Under the pieces are notes generated by a model. That model searched no databases. It saw nothing but the letters and a program-made list of their open reading frames with translations, and had not been told where the DNA came from. Made by a program: the position numbers and the translations under genes. A DNA stretch of 64,000 nt from Myotis daubentonii (lineage: Eukaryota; Chordata; Mammalia; Chiroptera; Vespertilionidae), in assembly GCF_963259705.1 (NCBI RefSeq), contig NC_081847.1, forward strand, positions 93,964,464 to 94,028,463, read 5' to 3'. Of the stretch, positions 59,971 to 64,000 are shown in pieces; within the stretch, counting starts at the first letter, position 1; each line of letters begins with the position of its first letter.

Positions 59971-61870
59971 GTAAGGTTTTCTCCTCGAAGACATTAACAC
60001 CAGGGTTGCTTAGCAACTGAAACGACATGGGGGCCCCCGGGATCCTAGATTGTTGATGACAAAACTGCTCCGAATGCCCCCGAGTCCGGGCTCTGAGAGT
60101 TTGTTAGCTGCCGAGCTACGTGACCTGTATTCAGTGTTTACCAGGCCGCCCTGGGGCTCGGCTGGCGCTGACACGCAGCTGCCTCTGATGAACAGAGCTG
60201 CTAAATTTAGTCCTGGAACCGGGCGGGAGGGCTGCTGGCGGAGCTTTCTGGAAGAACAAGGCACGGTGCCATGGCTAAAGCACTGAGGTCTGTTTATGCA
60301 AAGGTGTCCTAGCATTTGCCTGAGTTTTGTATTAAAAATGTCTTGGTCTCAGAAACAGTGATCCTGGAGCCACATGGGGAAAGAAACAAAGCCGCCTACA
60401 GGCTAAGGCAGCTCTCCTCACTGCTGGGGAAGCTGTGCGGATAGATGTGTGTGTTTATAACATGATACAGACACGGACAGTGATGTTACAGCCAAATTAA
60501 AGGCTGAGAAATAATGTCAGCTTTTTATGTCATGAGCCGTTTCCTTTACCATTTGCTCATTTTAAGTTCAGAGGCACTTAGGAGATATTTCCGGCCATTG
60601 GTGCTTATTTAATTCCCTTTTGCTGGTTTGAATTTTTCATCTGAAAGGTATCTTTAAACTGTTTTGTTTTTTAACAGCCACAGCCCATGACCATAATTTT
60701 TGGTGGGGTGTTTTCTGCAGTTAATATGAGAATATTTTTACTTTCTAACGACAAAGGTTATTTTCATTAACAAAGGAAAGTATCATACAAATAGCAGTAA
60801 TGAAAGTAAATGAAAATAACAGAACACTTTATTTTTAAAATTAATAATTAACATCCTTAGGAGCATGTCCTCTTAGTGGTTGTGTTGGTTGGCAGCTTTG
60901 GTGAGTGGGGTGAGGGGCAGACAATGAAGTAAAAGGGCAGTGAGCGGAAGAGGACGGTCCATAGACGGCTGATGGGGATTGGGGGGTAGGTGGCCATGGG
61001 GCCTTCTACTTCCTGCCACAGCCAGTGCCCACACGCCCACACTGATCGGGAGGTAGGAATAAAGATGTGACTGCTTCTCAGGTTGTAGTCGGGAGGAATG
61101 CTTTTGCTGAATTCACATTTAGTTCATCAGGACCCAGTATGTTTAAAACTGGGAGAGGTAGCAAGTTAGAAGTTTTGTGATTTATTTTATTTTTAATTTT
61201 GGATACCTTTAGGTAGGATTTTGACTTTTCCATGTAACATTCAGGCCTTAAATCCGAAGAAGCAGGTGAGCGGCCATGTAATTCTGTTAACACGATGTTT
61301 TGGTTTGTGTGTAAGGCCACCTGGAGTAGTGACTGTCTTTACAAGCCAGAGATTCTCTGCTGGCTATGACCTGGGCTGGCAGAATACTGCGCATCTTCCA
61401 AAACAGCGTATTGATAGAGAGCTGGATTAGGTGTAGGAGGAGTTAGAAGTCCAATTACTCGTATTTTCTTTATTTAATAAGTTCTTTAGTGCATTTAGCC
61501 AACTATTCTGTTCACACAGATTTCTATCTAGGCTTTTACTATTTTAGTTTTGTTTTTAATATTTTATCTAAGTTGCAGAACTATTTATATGCTGCTTGTT
61601 CTTGGTCAAATAAGCTCAGTCTCAGGTTTCTTTGGGAAAATTAACTGGTTTTTAAAAAAAGGATAGTCCAGGCCTATGGTACCCAGATCAGAAGGTATCA
61701 GAAGGCACAGTCTCTGCCTCAGCAGACACTGTGTGCTGGGTTACTGATGTCTGGTTGTCCTTCACCAGGTGCCCTCTGTGTATAAAACCTCCTATTATTC
61801 CAGAAACAGTAGCATGCATTAGGTAGTTACATGTCATTTTTCCCCTCTTAATGGTGTATCTTAGAGATCA
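59971..61870. other. SS18 intron 4 sequence, nothing recognised
   Basis: Intronic DNA; no further SS18 exon was found between here and the right edge. Confidence 0.4.
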
Positions 61871-62465
61871 TCCTATCTAATAATAGACAAACATGGTAAT
61901 TAACCGTACCTCCGACACGCTTCCCATTGGCTAATCAGGGCGATATGCAAATTAACTGCCAACCAAGATGGCGGCTGGCAACCAGGCAGCTGAAGTGAAC
62001 AGGAGGCTTGCTTGCTCCAGTGATGGAGGAAGCCAAGGTTCCCCGCCTGCCGCTGCCGGCCTCTGAGCTGCACTCTAAGAAACAATGTTGCAATTGTAGA
62101 AGCTAAATAAACTCCAGAAACCTGCTTTCAGCCAGCCAGGCCTCAGAGCTGGAGCTGCAACAGTGTTTCAATTATAGAAGCCAAACAAACTCAGATACCT
62201 GCTTTCAGCAGCCGAGGTCTCAAAGCTGGAGCCGAGCCTCAGAGCTAAAGCCGGCTCTCAGTTCCAGTGACAGCCATAGAAGGTAAATAAATCCCAGAAT
62301 AAAAAGGAAAAAAGGAGAGGTTGGGAGCTTCAGTCACCCGCCAGCCTGAAAACAGCCCTCAGCCCCTCACCCAGACTGGCCAGGCACCCAAGCGGGATTC
62401 CCACCCTGATCCGGGACACCCTTCAGGGCAAACCAGCCGGCCCCCACCCATGCACCAGGCCTCTA
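61871..62465 (+). mobile_element. HeliBat-type Helitron (plus), about 595 bp, first of tandem
   Basis: 5' TCCTATCTAATAATAGAC after an A; 'ggctaatcagggcgatatgc' and YY1-like AAGATGGCGGC (61965-61975), as in the 11559-12627 copy. The 3' end is decayed, ATGCACCAGGCCTCTA with the final G missing, and meets the next Helitron directly. Confidence 0.75.
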
Positions 62466-62937
62466 TCCTATATAGTAAAAGGGTAATATGCAAACTGACC
62501 CTAACAGCAGAAGGACTGGGAATGACTGGTCACTATGACACACACTGACCACCAGGGGGCAGACGCTCAATGCAGGAGCTGCCCTCTGGTGGTCAGGGCG
62601 CTCTCACATGGGAGGAGCTCTGCTCAGCCACAAGTCAGGCTGATGGTTGCCAGTACAGCGGTGGTGGTGGGAGCCTCTCCTGCCTCCTCAGCAGCGCTAA
62701 GGATGTCCGACTGCAGTTTAGGCCTGCTCCCCGCTGGCAAGTGGACATCCCCTGAGGGCTGCCGGGCTGCCAGAGGGATGTCTGATTGCCATCTTAGGCC
62801 CAATCCCCCGGGGAGTGGGCCTAAGCCAGCAGGTGGTCATCCCCTGAGGGGTCCCAGATTGCGAGAGGGCACAGGCCGGGCTGAGGGACCCCCCTCTCCC
62901 CACCGAGTGCACAAATTTTTGTGCACCAGGCCTCTAG
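62466..62937 (+). mobile_element. HeliBat-type Helitron (plus), 472 bp, second of tandem
   Basis: 5' TCCTATATAGTAAAAGGG; 3' GTGCACAAATTTTTGTGCAC, CAGGCCTCTAG before T. CTCF-like CCACCAGGGGGC at 62549-62560 and an inverted CCACCAGAGGGC at 62592-62581, 20 bases apart. Confidence 0.87.
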
Positions 62938-62959
62938 TGAGAATATAAAGGTCTCTTTT

Positions 62960-64000
62960 AGAGACCACTCAGCATATAGGCTTGCCTCATTCTTCTTGGT
63001 GATGCATTGCACTCTTTTTTATGGATGCCTCTAAATTAAGTGAGCAGATCCCTTCTGGTAGAAATGTAGGTTATTCTTTATTGTTAAAAATTACGCTGCT
63101 GCAAACATGTGTAAAATATAAGACGACAAATAAGTAAACACACTATTTTGTGTGTGTACACACAGGCACACAAAACAGCTTGTATATTTATAAATAAATT
63201 CCTAGAACTGAAATTGCTGAGTTAAAGTTACATGCATTTTCATGTATACATTCCCTGAACAATGTATGAAGGAACTTCTTCATAATAGTTGGCTCAAAAC
63301 TTTTATCTTCGCTGGTCTGCAAGTTGGAAAATGGGTCCCCTAGTTTTAACGTCCCTTTTTACATGATAAGCAAAGCACACAGTCTGCTGTTTATGGCTCC
63401 TGTGGTTTTTGTGTGAGCTGGTCATTCATGTCCTTTGCCCTTTCATTTGCTGCCGGTGGTGTTTTACTGGTTTAGTCTGTGATAGGACTTACTAAAAATT
63501 TTTCCCAGTTTATATTTCTATTATTTAATTTTGGTTTTGGTTGTTTTGGTCTTGTTCAATTTTTTTATTTTCATGTAGTCTGATTTATCAATCTGTATGA
63601 CTGGACTTCCTGGCAAACTTAAGAAGGCCTTTCTATTTCATTATTTTAAAAATTTTCCTTTCTAAAATTTTCTTTCATGGTTTCTTTTCTTTTCCTTTCT
63701 TCTTTCTTAACGTTGAATTTTTTAGTCATCTGGAATTAGTCTTCATGGAAGTAATGTGGTAGGAATCAACTTGGTTTTTTCCAGGTGGCTGCTCAATTGT
63801 CACAACGTCATTTATTGAATTACCTTCCTTTTGTCCACCAATACTTAGTGTCACCATTGTCATTATTTACTGAATTAGCATTTGGGCCTCTTTTTAGACT
63901 CTGCTCTGGGCTCATTGATCTTTTAGTTTATTTATGTGCTAATGCTACAATTTTTTTTCTTCATGAAATTTAACTTTCATTTTTTTTCTTTTTAAAAAAA
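62960..64000 (-). repeat. Old L1 fragment (minus), runs to window edge
   Basis: 'ctagaactgaaattgctgag', 'tcatttattgaattaccttc' and 'tctgctctgggctcattgat' are reversed L1 landmarks. Diverged and non-coding. Confidence 0.55.

Overview
This is nuclear DNA of a vesper bat (Vespertilionidae; Myotis, Eptesicus or Pipistrellus-like). The evidence is about two dozen tRNA-derived Ves SINEs, about ten HeliBat-type Helitrons (5' TCCTATATAATAAAAG, 3' GTGCAC palindrome and CTAG), SPIN and other young hAT MITEs, and a full-length half-L1 (HAL1). Genes are spliced with GT-AG introns, there are three CpG islands, and no prokaryotic or viral gene organisation is visible.

Three host genes can be read exon by exon. 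TAF4B lies on the minus strand; only its exon 1 and promoter are present (start codon at 265, gene leaving the window at base 1). PSMA8, the testis-specific 20S proteasome alpha4s subunit, is complete on the minus strand (start codon 34035, stop 8592-8594). Its seven coding exons join to an uninterrupted 250-residue product. SS18, the BAF (SWI/SNF) chromatin-remodelling subunit, runs on the plus strand from 42293, with exons 1-4 present and the rest beyond the right edge. The order TAF4B(-) PSMA8(-) SS18(+) matches human 18q11.2. It also parallels the ohnologous trio TAF4-PSMA7-SS18L1 of human 20q13.33.

Layout: 1-1.1 kb TAF4B exon 1 and CpG-island promoter with TATA, CCAAT and CRE; 1.1-8.6 kb intergenic, rich in SINEs and Helitrons; 8.6-34.0 kb PSMA8, whose introns hold the HAL1 (20.6-22.5 kb), Helitrons, hAT MITEs and minisatellites; 34.0-42.3 kb intergenic between the divergent PSMA8 and SS18 promoters, with two SPIN copies and a tandem Helitron pair; 42.3-64 kb SS18 with a 21-bp minisatellite at the start of intron 1, ancient L1 fragments, and a second tandem Helitron pair in intron 4.

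The most interesting observations concern transposons remodelling genes. PSMA8 intron 5 is about 92% Helitron, inserted 13 bases past the exon 5 donor. A Ves SINE has duplicated the likely branch point of PSMA8 intron 1. The Helitrons carry CTCF-like and YY1-like motifs that they would spread as they move. Helitrons join end to end with no intervening base at three places. Repeat families were assigned by recognition, not by a database search, so family names and old-repeat borders are approximate; exon borders are exact readings of splice sites and frame.
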